The translations under genes and the position numbers were made by a program. A stretch of 64,000 bases of DNA from DASRTE01 sp035656095 (lineage in GTDB: Bacteria > Actinomycetota > Actinomycetes > Jiangellales > Jiangellaceae), in the NCBI GenBank assembly GCA_035656095.1, contig DASRTE010000192.1, positions 4,137 through 68,136 of the forward strand. The letters are read 5' to 3'. Under the pieces are notes generated by a model. The model searched no databases. It worked only from the letters and a program-made list of their open reading frames with translations, and had not been told where the DNA came from. Within the stretch, counting starts at the first letter, position 1. Each line of letters starts with the position of its first letter. Below, in pieces: positions 53,219-60,368 of the stretch.

Positions 53219-54100
53219 ATGATGATCCAGCGCGACCCGATCTCTCGGATATCCGTCCTCAGCACCGGCACGGTACAGATCCGACCCGAACACGTCGGCC
53301 CGACCCGGAAGAACACCTACCTGTGGCTGGCGACGTCCCAGCAGTGGACCGAGCCGAGGCCCATCAACACGTACGTCATCGAGCATCGCAACGGGCTGGT
53401 GCTCTTCGACACCGGCCAGGACCGCAGGTCGGTCACAGACCCGGGCTACTTCCCGGGCGGGCTCACCGGCGTCATCTACGACCGTCTGGCCCGCTTCGAC
53501 ATAGGCCCGGACCAGACCTTGACCGGACAGCTGGCCACGCTCGGCCACCGGATCGACGACGTCCACACCGCCGTCCTCTCGCACCTCCACCAGGACCACA
53601 TCGGCGGCCTGCCCGAACTCGGCCACGCCACCATCGTGGTCAGCGCGGACGAGTGGTCGTCCATGCAGCGGCCGCTGGCCGCCCCCCGCGGCTTCCTCCG
53701 CGCGCACATCGACCTGGCCGGGCTGCGCTGGAACCGGATACACCCCGAACCGCTGAGCGAGGCCGATCTCGCACCGTTCACGTCCGGGCACGACCTGTTC
53801 GGCGACGGCAGCCTCGTCCTGCTGCCCACACCGGGGCACACGCCCGGATCGGTGTCCCTGATGGTCCGTCGACCCGATCACGCGCCCCTGCTGATGGTCG
53901 GTGACCTGACCTACGACGCGGATCTGCTCGCCGCCGGGCACGTGCCCGGGGCAGGCAGCAAGAGGCGGATGCGGGACGCCGTCGCCGCAGTGAACGCGCT
54001 GCGCCGGCGCCGGCCGGACCTGACCGTGCTGGCGGCACACGACCCGACCGCGACCGACCGGCTGGCCACCTCGCTCTCCGCCGACGTGGCGCAGCCATGA
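53219..54100 (+). CDS. MBL-fold metallo-hydrolase (AHL-lactonase-like)
   Basis: A 293-residue metallo-beta-lactamase-fold enzyme. LSHLHQDHIGGLPEL is the HxHxDH zinc motif (about residues 123-129), and further ligands are in LLPTPGHTPGSVSLM and LLMVGDLTYDADL. The N-terminal NTYVIEHRNGLVLFDTGQD resembles quorum-quenching N-acyl-homoserine-lactone lactonases, though the substrate is not provable. Two ATGs at 53219 and 53222 are possible. It heads an operon with a MarR regulator and an SRPBCC protein. Confidence 0.87.
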   Translation: MMIQRDPISRISVLSTGTVQIRPEHVGPTRKNTYLWLATSQQWTEPRPINTYVIEHRNGLVLFDTGQDRRSVTDPGYFPGGLTGVIYDRLARFDIGPDQTLTGQLATLGHRIDDVHTAVLSHLHQDHIGGLPELGHATIVVSADEWSSMQRPLAAPRGFLRAHIDLAGLRWNRIHPEPLSEADLAPFTSGHDLFGDGSLVLLPTPGHTPGSVSLMVRRPDHAPLLMVGDLTYDADLLAAGHVPGAGSKRRMRDAVAAVNALRRRRPDLTVLAAHDPTATDRLATSLSADVAQP

Positions 54101-54582
54101 GAGTCGCGGAGGAGCTCCGCTACCTCATCCTGGCGATCCAGCGCGAGGGCAACCGGCTGCTGGCCTCGGAGCTACGGCCGCTGGGCGTGACCCCTTCGCA
54201 GGCCGAGGTACTGCGCGTGCTCGGTGACCACGGACCGCTGACCCTCACCGCGCTCGGCGAGCTCCTGGTCTGCGAGACCGGCAACAGCCCGAGCCGCCTG
54301 GTCGACCGCCTCGTCGCCCAGGACCTGGTCCGGCGGGACATCGACCCGGAAGACAGGCGGTACGTCACGCTGAGCCTCACGACAGACGGTGAGGGCCTCA
54401 GTCGCCGCATCTGCGCGGTGGAGGAACTCCTCTACTCGACGATCGACGAGCTCGTCGCCGACCACGATGTCGACGAGACCCTCGGCACGCTGCGCGCGCT
54501 CGCCGCGGCGTTCCCGGCCGGCCGTGCGGTGGCACGCCGCCGTGACGCCGCCGGCACCCAGCAACGGGCGAGGACGACATGA
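54097..54582 (+). CDS. MarR-family transcriptional regulator
   Basis: A 161-residue winged-helix protein: LGVTPSQAEVLRVLGDHGPL, TLTALGELLVCETGNSPSRL (recognition helix) and RRDIDPEDRRYVTLSLTTDG (the DxRxxxxxLT wing). A single Cys in LVCETG might sense oxidation. It overlaps both neighbours by 4 bp and should bind the palindrome at 53157-53176. Confidence 0.92.
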   Translation: MRVAEELRYLILAIQREGNRLLASELRPLGVTPSQAEVLRVLGDHGPLTLTALGELLVCETGNSPSRLVDRLVAQDLVRRDIDPEDRRYVTLSLTTDGEGLSRRICAVEELLYSTIDELVADHDVDETLGTLRALAAAFPAGRAVARRRDAAGTQQRARTT

Positions 54583-54986
54583 TGAGGGCCCAGCACGCCA
54601 CGTCGGCCATTCCCGCGACTCCGGCCGACGTACGCCGCCTGCTCCTGGATCCCCTCGCCCTGCCGTCGTGGAACCCGGCCTTCCAGTCGATCGACGGCCC
54701 CACGCGACCTGCGGCTGGAACCCGGTACGCGATCCGCGTGCGCCCCGGCCTCACCGGATCGCTGGAGTACACGCGGATCGGTCACGATCGCATCGACATC
54801 GCCTGGCACGTCCCCGGGTTCTACGAGACGGGCTCATGGACGATCGAGCCGTCCGGCGGGGGAACGCTCGCCCATCACCGGTTCCAGCACACCGGCCCGC
54901 TGGCGTCGGCTCTGCATCACGCGTACCGGGGAGTCGCTGCACTCCGTGTGGAGCGTCTTGCCCGCGCGCTCGACCCGGCCGGGTAG
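54579..54986 (+). CDS. SRPBCC family protein
   Basis: A 135-residue START/Bet v1-like protein: VRRLLLDPLALPSWNPAFQS near the start, then strands HDRIDIAWHVPGFYETGSWT and a C-terminal helix AALRVERLARALDPAG. It may bind the hydrophobic substrate or product of the MBL hydrolase. Third gene of the operon, ATG overlapping the MarR stop. Confidence 0.82.
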   Translation: MMRAQHATSAIPATPADVRRLLLDPLALPSWNPAFQSIDGPTRPAAGTRYAIRVRPGLTGSLEYTRIGHDRIDIAWHVPGFYETGSWTIEPSGGGTLAHHRFQHTGPLASALHHAYRGVAALRVERLARALDPAG

Positions 54987-54988
54987 CT

Positions 54989-55129
54989 GGGCCGGATCTC
55001 CTCCAATTCATCGCTGAGGACCGCGGATACGAAGATCTACGTCAACGTGTCCGCGATACCCAGAGACCGGTGATCGACCCAGCCGCGGATGTCGTACGTG
55101 TCACCATCGACCCGTGGTCGATGCCATGA
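54989..55129 (+). pseudogene. Possible C-terminal remnant of a gene fused upstream of the DUF1905 gene
   Basis: A frame with no start codon encodes LLQFIAEDRGYEDLRQRVRD and VIDPAADVVRVTIDPWSMP. Its TGA overlaps the next ATG by 4 bp (ATGA), as real operon genes do here. Codon third positions are less GC-biased than in neighbours. It may be the 3' end of a deleted gene. Confidence 0.35.
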
Positions 55130-55587
55130 GATACGACACGACCGTCACGGCCGACCGCCGGCGCCGCGTGATCGTTCCCATCCCGTTCGAGCCCGACGAC
55201 GTGTGGGGGCCCAAGGCGATTCACCATGTCGCGGGGACGGTCAATGGCATGCGCGTGCGGGCGGTGGTCGAGCCCTTGGGCGACGGCCACGGCATCGTGC
55301 TCGGCGCTGCCTGGCGCCGCGATTGCGGCATCGCGCCCGGCGACGAGGTTGCCGTCGTGCTTGTACCGGAGGGACCCCAGCGCGCCGACCTGTCACCCGA
55401 CGTCGCGGCGGCCCTGGACGCAGAGCCTGCGGCGGGGGCGTTCTTCGACTCGATCGCGCAGTTCTACCGTAACGCGTACCTCCGCTGGATCGACGCCACC
55501 AAGCGGAGCCCGGCCAACCGGGCTGCCCGGATCGCGGAGATGGTCGAGCTGCTGAAGGCAGGTACCAAGGAACGTCCGCGCGGGTGA
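55126..55587 (+). CDS. DUF1905/YdeI (OmpD-associated) family protein
   Basis: A 153-residue protein. The N-terminal DUF1905 beta-barrel (RRVIVPIPFEPDDVWGPKA…GTVNGMRVRAVVEP) is followed by a YdeI/OmpD-associated helix set (ALDAEPAAGAFFDSIAQFYR and RAARIAEMVELLKAGTKERP). Function is poorly known, with reported links to stress and peptide resistance. ATG 55126 is used; GTG 55114 is in frame. Confidence 0.85.
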   Translation: MRYDTTVTADRRRRVIVPIPFEPDDVWGPKAIHHVAGTVNGMRVRAVVEPLGDGHGIVLGAAWRRDCGIAPGDEVAVVLVPEGPQRADLSPDVAAALDAEPAAGAFFDSIAQFYRNAYLRWIDATKRSPANRAARIAEMVELLKAGTKERPRG

Positions 55588-55593
55588 GCCGGT

Positions 55594-56295
55594 TCAGCGG
55601 GACTGGCTGCGCCTGAACAGGGACATCGATGCGACGAAGGCCGTCACGGCGATGGCTCCGAACCAGGCGACCGCCGTCCAGCCGCTGCGGCCGACCGGCG
55701 TACCCATGAGCAGCGCGCGGATCGTCTCGACCATCGGCGTGACCGGCTGGTTGTCCGCGAACCCGTGCCGGACCGCTGGCATGGTGTCGGGCGGGACGAA
55801 GGCGCTGCTCACGTAAGGCAGGAAGAGGACGAAGAAGGTGAACGCACTGGCCGCCTCGACACTCTTCGCGACCAGGCCGACCACGACCGAAACCCAGGAG
55901 ATCGCCAGCACGAACAGCAGCACCATCGCCAGCGCGCCCAGGTAGCCCAGGGCGCTCGCCTCGGGCCGGAAACCGACGAGGACGGCCACGTCGATGATGA
56001 CCACAGTCGAGAACACGTTCCTCGCCATGCTGGCCACGACGTGCCCGGTCAGGACCGCGGAACCGACGATGGGAAGCGACCGGAAGCGGTCGACCACCCC
56101 GGTCTGCATATCGGCGCTCACACTCACCGCCGTCGTCGAGGCGCCGCAGCCGGCGCAGAGCAAGATGATCCCCGGAACGACGTAGGTGACGTACTCGGTG
56201 CCGGTGTCGATCGCGCCGCCGAACACGTAGACGAACAGCAGCATCAGCATGACGGGAAGCATCACGGAGATCAGCAACGACTCGAGGTCGCGCAC
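55594..56295 (-). CDS. ABC-2 type transporter permease (DrrB-like), N-terminus shortened
   Basis: A 233-residue permease with six hydrophobic segments: ISVMLPVMLMLLFVYVFGGA first, then VVPGIILLCAGCGASTTAVS and MARNVFSTVVIIDVAVLVGF. The order PVxxxLLFxYVFGGAI…DRFRSLP is that of DrrB daunorubicin-type exporters. Family members have about 25-40 more residues before the first helix; here the frame enters from decayed ATPase-gene sequence. GTG 56295 is the first usable start. With its ATPase reduced to a tail it is probably non-functional. Confidence 0.7.
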   Translation of the reverse strand: MRDLESLLISVMLPVMLMLLFVYVFGGAIDTGTEYVTYVVPGIILLCAGCGASTTAVSVSADMQTGVVDRFRSLPIVGSAVLTGHVVASMARNVFSTVVIIDVAVLVGFRPEASALGYLGALAMVLLFVLAISWVSVVVGLVAKSVEAASAFTFFVLFLPYVSSAFVPPDTMPAVRHGFADNQPVTPMVETIRALLMGTPVGRSGWTAVAWFGAIAVTAFVASMSLFRRSQSR

Positions 56296-56305
56296 GTTGT
56301 GGCGG

Positions 56306-56362
56306 ATCGGTGAGCTCGAGGAACACGTCGTCGAACGAGGGCCGGGTAAGCTCCATCGACTC
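56306..56362 (-). pseudogene. C-terminal tail of a DrrA-like ABC ATPase
   Basis: The minus strand encodes ESMELTRPSFDDVFLELTD, the hallmark C-terminal end of DrrA-type ATPases (xLTRPSFDDVFLxLTG). Walker motifs and everything before are missing. The normal stop after it is also gone; the frame runs on into the permease region in another phase. Confidence 0.75.
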
Positions 56363-56561
56363 GCCGCCGTCCAACGGCGACCTGCTCCGTCGGGTGATCG
56401 ATCCGGCGCGATTCCCCGCCGTGCACGCCTCGGTCGCCGCCGGTGCGTGGGACGAACCGCCGGAGTACACCGACGAGGACGCCAAATTCGGCCTGCACCG
56501 TGTGCTCGACGGCGTGGAGGTGCTCGTGAAGCGTCGGGCCCGCGAGACCGCCGCACAGTGA
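56355..56561 (+). pseudogene. C-terminal fragment of a TetR-family regulator
   Basis: The frame encodes DLLRRVIDPARFPAVHASVA and EYTDEDAKFGLHRVLDGVEV, matching the C-terminal ligand-binding domain of TetR/AcrR regulators (RFP.L…FGLxRxLDGVE). The DNA-binding N-terminus is absent. It abuts the ATPase tail in divergent orientation, so one deletion removed both 5' halves and the shared promoter. Confidence 0.65.
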
Positions 56562-56581
56562 ACCGGCTCGGCACCTGCGGC

Positions 56582-56645
56582 CCGGATTCGATGCAGTGAC
56601 GTGCTCGCACAAACCGTCTCTGCCCGCGGACAGTCGGCCGGTGCG
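56582..56645. repeat. 65-bp imperfect direct repeat, copy 1
   Basis: Begins CCGGATTCGATG and includes GCGGACAGTCGGC; roughly 54 of 64 positions equal those at 57141-57205. No protein-like frame is shared convincingly. Confidence 0.75.
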
Positions 56646-56832
56646 TTGAGCTCCTGATACAGCGGAGGGCGGAAGCGGGATCATCTCGTCGCGGGGGCGG
56701 TACGAAGGAAAGCCCACGCGGGTGAAGCGTTGGACGTCGTGCGTACCCTCACAAGCGGTGGGAGGTGCTCCGTGATTCCGACAATGATGGTGTTCGGTCT
56801 TGTCATCGGCCGGTGTGGCGGCTCGCCCGGCC

Positions 56833-57129
56833 ATGACTGACGACGCCTGCACCCATCTCGACCAGGTCGACACGGCGGCACGGCCTTCAGCCGAGGGTTG
56901 CGAGGACTGCCTCCGGGAGGGACAACGGTGGATTCACCTGCGGATGTGCCGGATCTGTGGCCATATCGGCTGCTGCGACTCGTCGCCGGCGAGGCACGCG
57001 ACTGCGCACAACGCCGGCACCGGCCACCCCGTGGTGTCCTCCTTCGAACCGGGCGAGGACTGGTGGTGGTGTTACCGCGACACGGTGTCGTTCACCGTCG
57101 ATGATCTGCCGAACTTCTCCCACGCTTGA
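56833..57129 (+). CDS. UBP-type zinc-finger protein
   Basis: A 98-residue protein with the ZnF-UBP ligands: DDACTHLDQV, CEDCLREGQRWIHLRMCRIC, GHIGCCDSSPARHATAH and HPVVSSFEPGEDWWWCYRD. In eukaryotes such modules bind ubiquitin C-termini; bacterial stand-alone versions have unknown partners. ATG 56833 is chosen for homology; there is no clear RBS. It is flanked by the two 65-bp repeats, which suggests it arrived or was duplicated with them. Confidence 0.87.
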   Translation: MTDDACTHLDQVDTAARPSAEGCEDCLREGQRWIHLRMCRICGHIGCCDSSPARHATAHNAGTGHPVVSSFEPGEDWWWCYRDTVSFTVDDLPNFSHA

Positions 57130-57140
57130 CACGTACGCGT

Positions 57141-57205
57141 CCGGATTCGATGCGGTGACGTGTTCGTAACGAACCGTCTTGGCCTGCGGACAGTCGGCTG
57201 GTCCG
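57141..57205. repeat. 65-bp imperfect direct repeat, copy 2 (in the DAHP synthase promoter region)
   Basis: Second copy, ending 47 bp before the GTG of the DAHP synthase gene. The -10 candidate TACTGT at 57220-57225 lies just downstream, so the repeat includes the -35 region. Confidence 0.75.
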
Positions 57206-57252
57206 TCGGCTGCCGAGACTACTGTCGATTCTCCGAAGGCAAGGGGATCCCG

Positions 57253-58302
57253 GTGGTCGTGGTCATGGAGCCGAGCGCGAACGGCGCGCAGGTCGACGCC
57301 GTCGTGGCGAGGGTCCGGGAGGCCGGCGGCGACGCGTTCGTCAGCCGCGGCGTCAGCCGCACCATCATCGGCCTGGTCGGCGACGTCGACGAGTTCCGGG
57401 CCCTCAACCTGCGGCGCATGGCGGGCGTCGCCGACGTGATCAGGGTGTCCACGCCGTACAAGCTGGTCAGCCTGCCCAACCACCCCGAGCGGAGCACGGT
57501 CGTCGTCGGCGGGGCCGAGCGGGGGGTTCCCATCGGCCCGGGCACCTTCACACTCGTCGCCGGCCCGTGCGCGGTCGAATCCGCCCAGCAGACCTTCGAG
57601 GCGGCCGAGATGGCCAAGGCGGCCGGCGCCACGTTGCTGCGCGGCGGCGCATTCAAGCCGCGCACGTCGCCGTACGCCTTCCAGGGCCTGGGCGAGCAGG
57701 GCCTGCGCATCCTGGCGGAGGTGCGCGAAGCGACCGGCCTGCCCGTCGTCACCGAGGTCCTCGACGCGCACGACGTTCCCCTCGTGGCCTCCTACGCGGA
57801 CATGCTCCAGGTCGGTACGCGCAACATGCACAACTACGCGTTGCTGCAGGCAGTCGGGCGGGCTCGGCTGCCGGTGCTGCTCAAGCGCGGCATGCAGGCC
57901 ACCATCGAGGAGTGGCTGATGGCCGCCGAGTACGTCGCGCAGCGTGGCAACCTCGACATCGTGTTGTGCGAGCGTGGCATCCGCACCTTCGAGACGGCCA
58001 CCCGCAACACCCTCGACATCGCAGCCGTGCCGGTGGTCCAGCAACTGTCGCACCTGCCGGTCATGGTCGACCCGTCTCACTCGGGTGGACGGCGCGACCT
58101 GGTGCTACCACTCGCCCGCGCTGCCATCGCCGTCGGTGCGGACGGCATCCTGGTCGACGTCCACCCCGCGCCCGAGGAGGCGCTGGTCGACGGCGCGCAG
58201 GCTCTGGTCGGTGCCGACCTGCGCGAGCTCGCGTCGGCGGTCCGCCGGATGCCTCTGCTGGTGGGGCGGCAGCCCGCGCAGCGCCTCGCGCCCGTGCGCT
58301 GA
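57253..58302 (+). CDS. 3-deoxy-7-phosphoheptulonate synthase, class I-beta
   Basis: A 349-residue DAHP synthase, first enzyme of the shikimate pathway (PEP + erythrose 4-phosphate). An N-terminal ferredoxin-like regulatory domain (EPSANGAQVDAVVARVREAG, residues 5-70) precedes the barrel: FTLVAGPCAVESAQQTFEAA, LLRGGAFKPRTSPYAFQGLG, LLKRGMQATIEEWLMAAEYV and PVMVDPSHSGGRRDLVLPLA. The regulatory domain in this class mediates aromatic feedback. GTG 57253 after AAGGGG is preferred. A second, unrelated DAHP synthase is at 60369-61748. Confidence 0.94.
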   Translation: MVVVMEPSANGAQVDAVVARVREAGGDAFVSRGVSRTIIGLVGDVDEFRALNLRRMAGVADVIRVSTPYKLVSLPNHPERSTVVVGGAERGVPIGPGTFTLVAGPCAVESAQQTFEAAEMAKAAGATLLRGGAFKPRTSPYAFQGLGEQGLRILAEVREATGLPVVTEVLDAHDVPLVASYADMLQVGTRNMHNYALLQAVGRARLPVLLKRGMQATIEEWLMAAEYVAQRGNLDIVLCERGIRTFETATRNTLDIAAVPVVQQLSHLPVMVDPSHSGGRRDLVLPLARAAIAVGADGILVDVHPAPEEALVDGAQALVGADLRELASAVRRMPLLVGRQPAQRLAPVR

Positions 58303-58320
58303 CCTGCCGCTGGAGACGGA

Positions 58321-59250
58321 TCAGCCGACCTGCTCGACGTCGCGCGGTTCCTTCGCCACCACGGCGGGCGTCGGCCGCTCGACCTCGCGCTCGCCCAGGT
58401 GTGCGCGGATCGAGTACGCGAGTGCAACCACCCACACCGCCGCGATCACCACGTAGACGACGCTGCGAACGCCGCCCGGGGCATAGACCCAGTCGCTCCT
58501 CAGGATGGTCCGGGTGTTCGTCAGGATGATCACGCCGCCGACGGCCGCGCCGAGGATCCGCGGCGGGACGTATCGCACCAGCCAGGCGGCGATCGGCGCG
58601 GCGATCACTCCGCCGAGCAGCAGCACCGCGACCCACGAGAAGTCGATGCTCTCCGAGCCCAGCCCCACCAGGAACCCGATGCTGGCCGCGACCGCGACGA
58701 TGAACTCGCTGGTGTCGATCGAACCGATCACCGTGCGTGGCTCGAGCCGTCCGCTCGCCAGCAGCGCCGGAGTGCCGACCGGGCCCCAGCCGCCGCCACC
58801 GGTGGCGTCGACGAACCCCGCCAGCAGGCCGAGCGGACCGAGAAACCTCCGACGCACCGGCTTGCCCAGGTTGCGCCTCGGCATCCCACGCAGCGTGAAC
58901 AGGGCGAGGATGTAGAGACCGAGAGCAAGCAGGATGCCGGACATGATCGGCGCGGCGACGTCGGTCGACAACGTCGACAGGACGGTCGCACCGGTGAAGG
59001 CTCCGATCGCACCCGGGATCGCGATCCGGCGGACCACCGTCCAGTCGACGTTGCCGAACCGCCAGTGCGAAAGCCCGGAGGCCAGCGTCGTCCCGATCTC
59101 CGCGAGGTGAACGGTGGCCGACGCCGCCGCCGGGTTGGTGCCGATGGCCAGCAACAGCGTGGTCGACGTGACGCCGTACGCCATGCCGAGGCTGCCGTCG
59201 ACGAGTTGCGCCGCCAGCCCGACCAGACCGAGCAGAACGAGGGTCGGCAT
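58321..59250 (-). CDS. Sulfite exporter TauE/SafE (TSUP) family permease
   Basis: A 309-residue membrane protein with eight to nine helices; QLVDGSLGMAYGVTSTTLLL and GFVDATGGGGWGPVGTPALL are the paired TSUP repeats. TSUP proteins move sulfite, sulfonates or other organic anions. Long C-terminal cytoplasmic tail. A palindromic operator-like site lies just upstream. Convergent with the DAHP synthase gene (18 bp). Confidence 0.9.
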   Translation of the reverse strand: MPTLVLLGLVGLAAQLVDGSLGMAYGVTSTTLLLAIGTNPAAASATVHLAEIGTTLASGLSHWRFGNVDWTVVRRIAIPGAIGAFTGATVLSTLSTDVAAPIMSGILLALGLYILALFTLRGMPRRNLGKPVRRRFLGPLGLLAGFVDATGGGGWGPVGTPALLASGRLEPRTVIGSIDTSEFIVAVAASIGFLVGLGSESIDFSWVAVLLLGGVIAAPIAAWLVRYVPPRILGAAVGGVIILTNTRTILRSDWVYAPGGVRSVVYVVIAAVWVVALAYSIRAHLGEREVERPTPAVVAKEPRDVEQVG

Positions 59251-59264
59251 CGAATCCCCCTGTC

Positions 59265-59292
59265 CTATTCTCCGGTAGGTTGGTAGGAATAG
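59265..59292. promoter_or_regulatory. Operator-like inverted repeat upstream of the TSUP gene
   Basis: CTATTC and GAATAG (6-bp arms) flank 16 bp that contain the direct repeat GGTAGGTTGGTAGG. The element ends 14 bp before the ATG. It is AT-richer than its surroundings and suits a repressor such as an Rrf2-type regulator of sulfur genes; the binder is unknown. Confidence 0.5.
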
Positions 59293-59313
59293 TGGGGGAA
59301 ACCAGGGGGCGCG

Positions 59314-60351
59314 TCAAGCCCCTCGCGAACCGAGCAGCCGGGAGAGCGTCTCCCCCGCCTTTCGGCAGTCGTCCGCGGTGACGTCGAGGTGCGTGATCAG
59401 TCGGACCAGCCGGGGCCCGACAGCATTCACGAGTACGCCCTCCTCGCGCGAACGCCGGACCAGCTCACCGGAGTCCACGGGCAGCCCGGACAGGTCGAGC
59501 ATGACGACGTTCGTCTCGACGTCGGCCGGGTCGACGGCACCGGAGTCCGCGAGGATGTCGGCCAGCACGCGCGCGTTCTCGTGGTCGTCGGCCAACCTGT
59601 CGACGTGGTGGTCCAGGGCGTACAGCCCGGCGGCGGCGAGCACGCCGGCCTGCCGCCAACCCCCGCCCATCCGCTTGCGCCACTGCCGCGCCTGCGCGAT
59701 CGCGTCCGCCGGACCGACCAGCACCGACCCGACCGGCGCTCCCATGCCCTTCGACAGGCAGACCGACACCGTGTCGAACAGGCTCCCGTAGGTGTCGAGT
59801 GCGACGCCCGTGGCGACATGGGCGTTCCACAACCTCGCCCCGTCCAGGTGCAGCCGTACCCCCGCGCCGTCGACCAGCGAGCGGAGGTCGCGCAGGTCTG
59901 CCAGGGGCTGCACACTGCCGCCGGCGAAGTTGTGGGTGTTCTCGACCGTGACGGCGGCCGTGGAGACGAGGTAGGGGCCGGCGGCAGGCGAGAGCATGCG
60001 GGCCACGGCGTCGAGGTCGACGTGACCACGTGGGTGTGACCACGTCCGGGTCGTGACCCCGGACCAGACCGCGTGTGCGCCGAGTTCGGCCCGGACGACG
60101 TGCGCCTGGGCCTCGCAGAGCAGTTCCTGACCCGGGCCGACGTGGGTGCGCACACCGAGCAGGTTGGCCATGGAACCCGTGACGGTGAACAGGCCCGCCT
60201 CGTGGCCGAGCAGGCCCGCAACCCTCTCCTCCAGCGCCCGGACGGTCGGGTCCTCGCCGTAGACGTCGTCGCCGGTCTCGGCGATGGCCATCGCGGCGAG
60301 CATCGCCCGGGTCGGGCGGGTCACGGTGTCGCTGCGCAGGTCGATCTCCAC
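59314..60351 (-). CDS. Low-specificity L-threonine aldolase
   Basis: A 345-residue PLP-dependent enzyme splitting L-threonine/allo-threonine to glycine and acetaldehyde. EIDLRSDTVTRPTRAMLAAM at the start, VYGEDPTVRALEERVAGLLG, VENTHNFAGGS and the PLP-lysine motif SVCLSKGMGAPVGSVLVGPA are all present. GTG 60351 is supported by TAGAGT 7 nt upstream (leaderless). The class II DAHP synthase gene ends 17 bp upstream, so read-through is possible. Confidence 0.93.
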   Translation of the reverse strand: MEIDLRSDTVTRPTRAMLAAMAIAETGDDVYGEDPTVRALEERVAGLLGHEAGLFTVTGSMANLLGVRTHVGPGQELLCEAQAHVVRAELGAHAVWSGVTTRTWSHPRGHVDLDAVARMLSPAAGPYLVSTAAVTVENTHNFAGGSVQPLADLRDLRSLVDGAGVRLHLDGARLWNAHVATGVALDTYGSLFDTVSVCLSKGMGAPVGSVLVGPADAIAQARQWRKRMGGGWRQAGVLAAAGLYALDHHVDRLADDHENARVLADILADSGAVDPADVETNVVMLDLSGLPVDSGELVRRSREEGVLVNAVGPRLVRLITHLDVTADDCRKAGETLSRLLGSRGA

Positions 60352-60358
60352 GCCACGA

Positions 60359-60364
60359 ACTCTA
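60359..60364 (-). promoter_or_regulatory. -10 box TAGAGT of the threonine aldolase gene
   Basis: TAGAGT with 7 nt to the GTG start on the minus strand; leaderless type. Confidence 0.5.
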
Positions 60365-60368
60365 GAGA

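Noticed and set aside
56310..56561. Functional 83-residue protein from the ATG at 56310
   Set aside because: The first 15 codons are antisense to the ATPase tail; only the later part matches a TetR C-terminus without DNA-binding domain.
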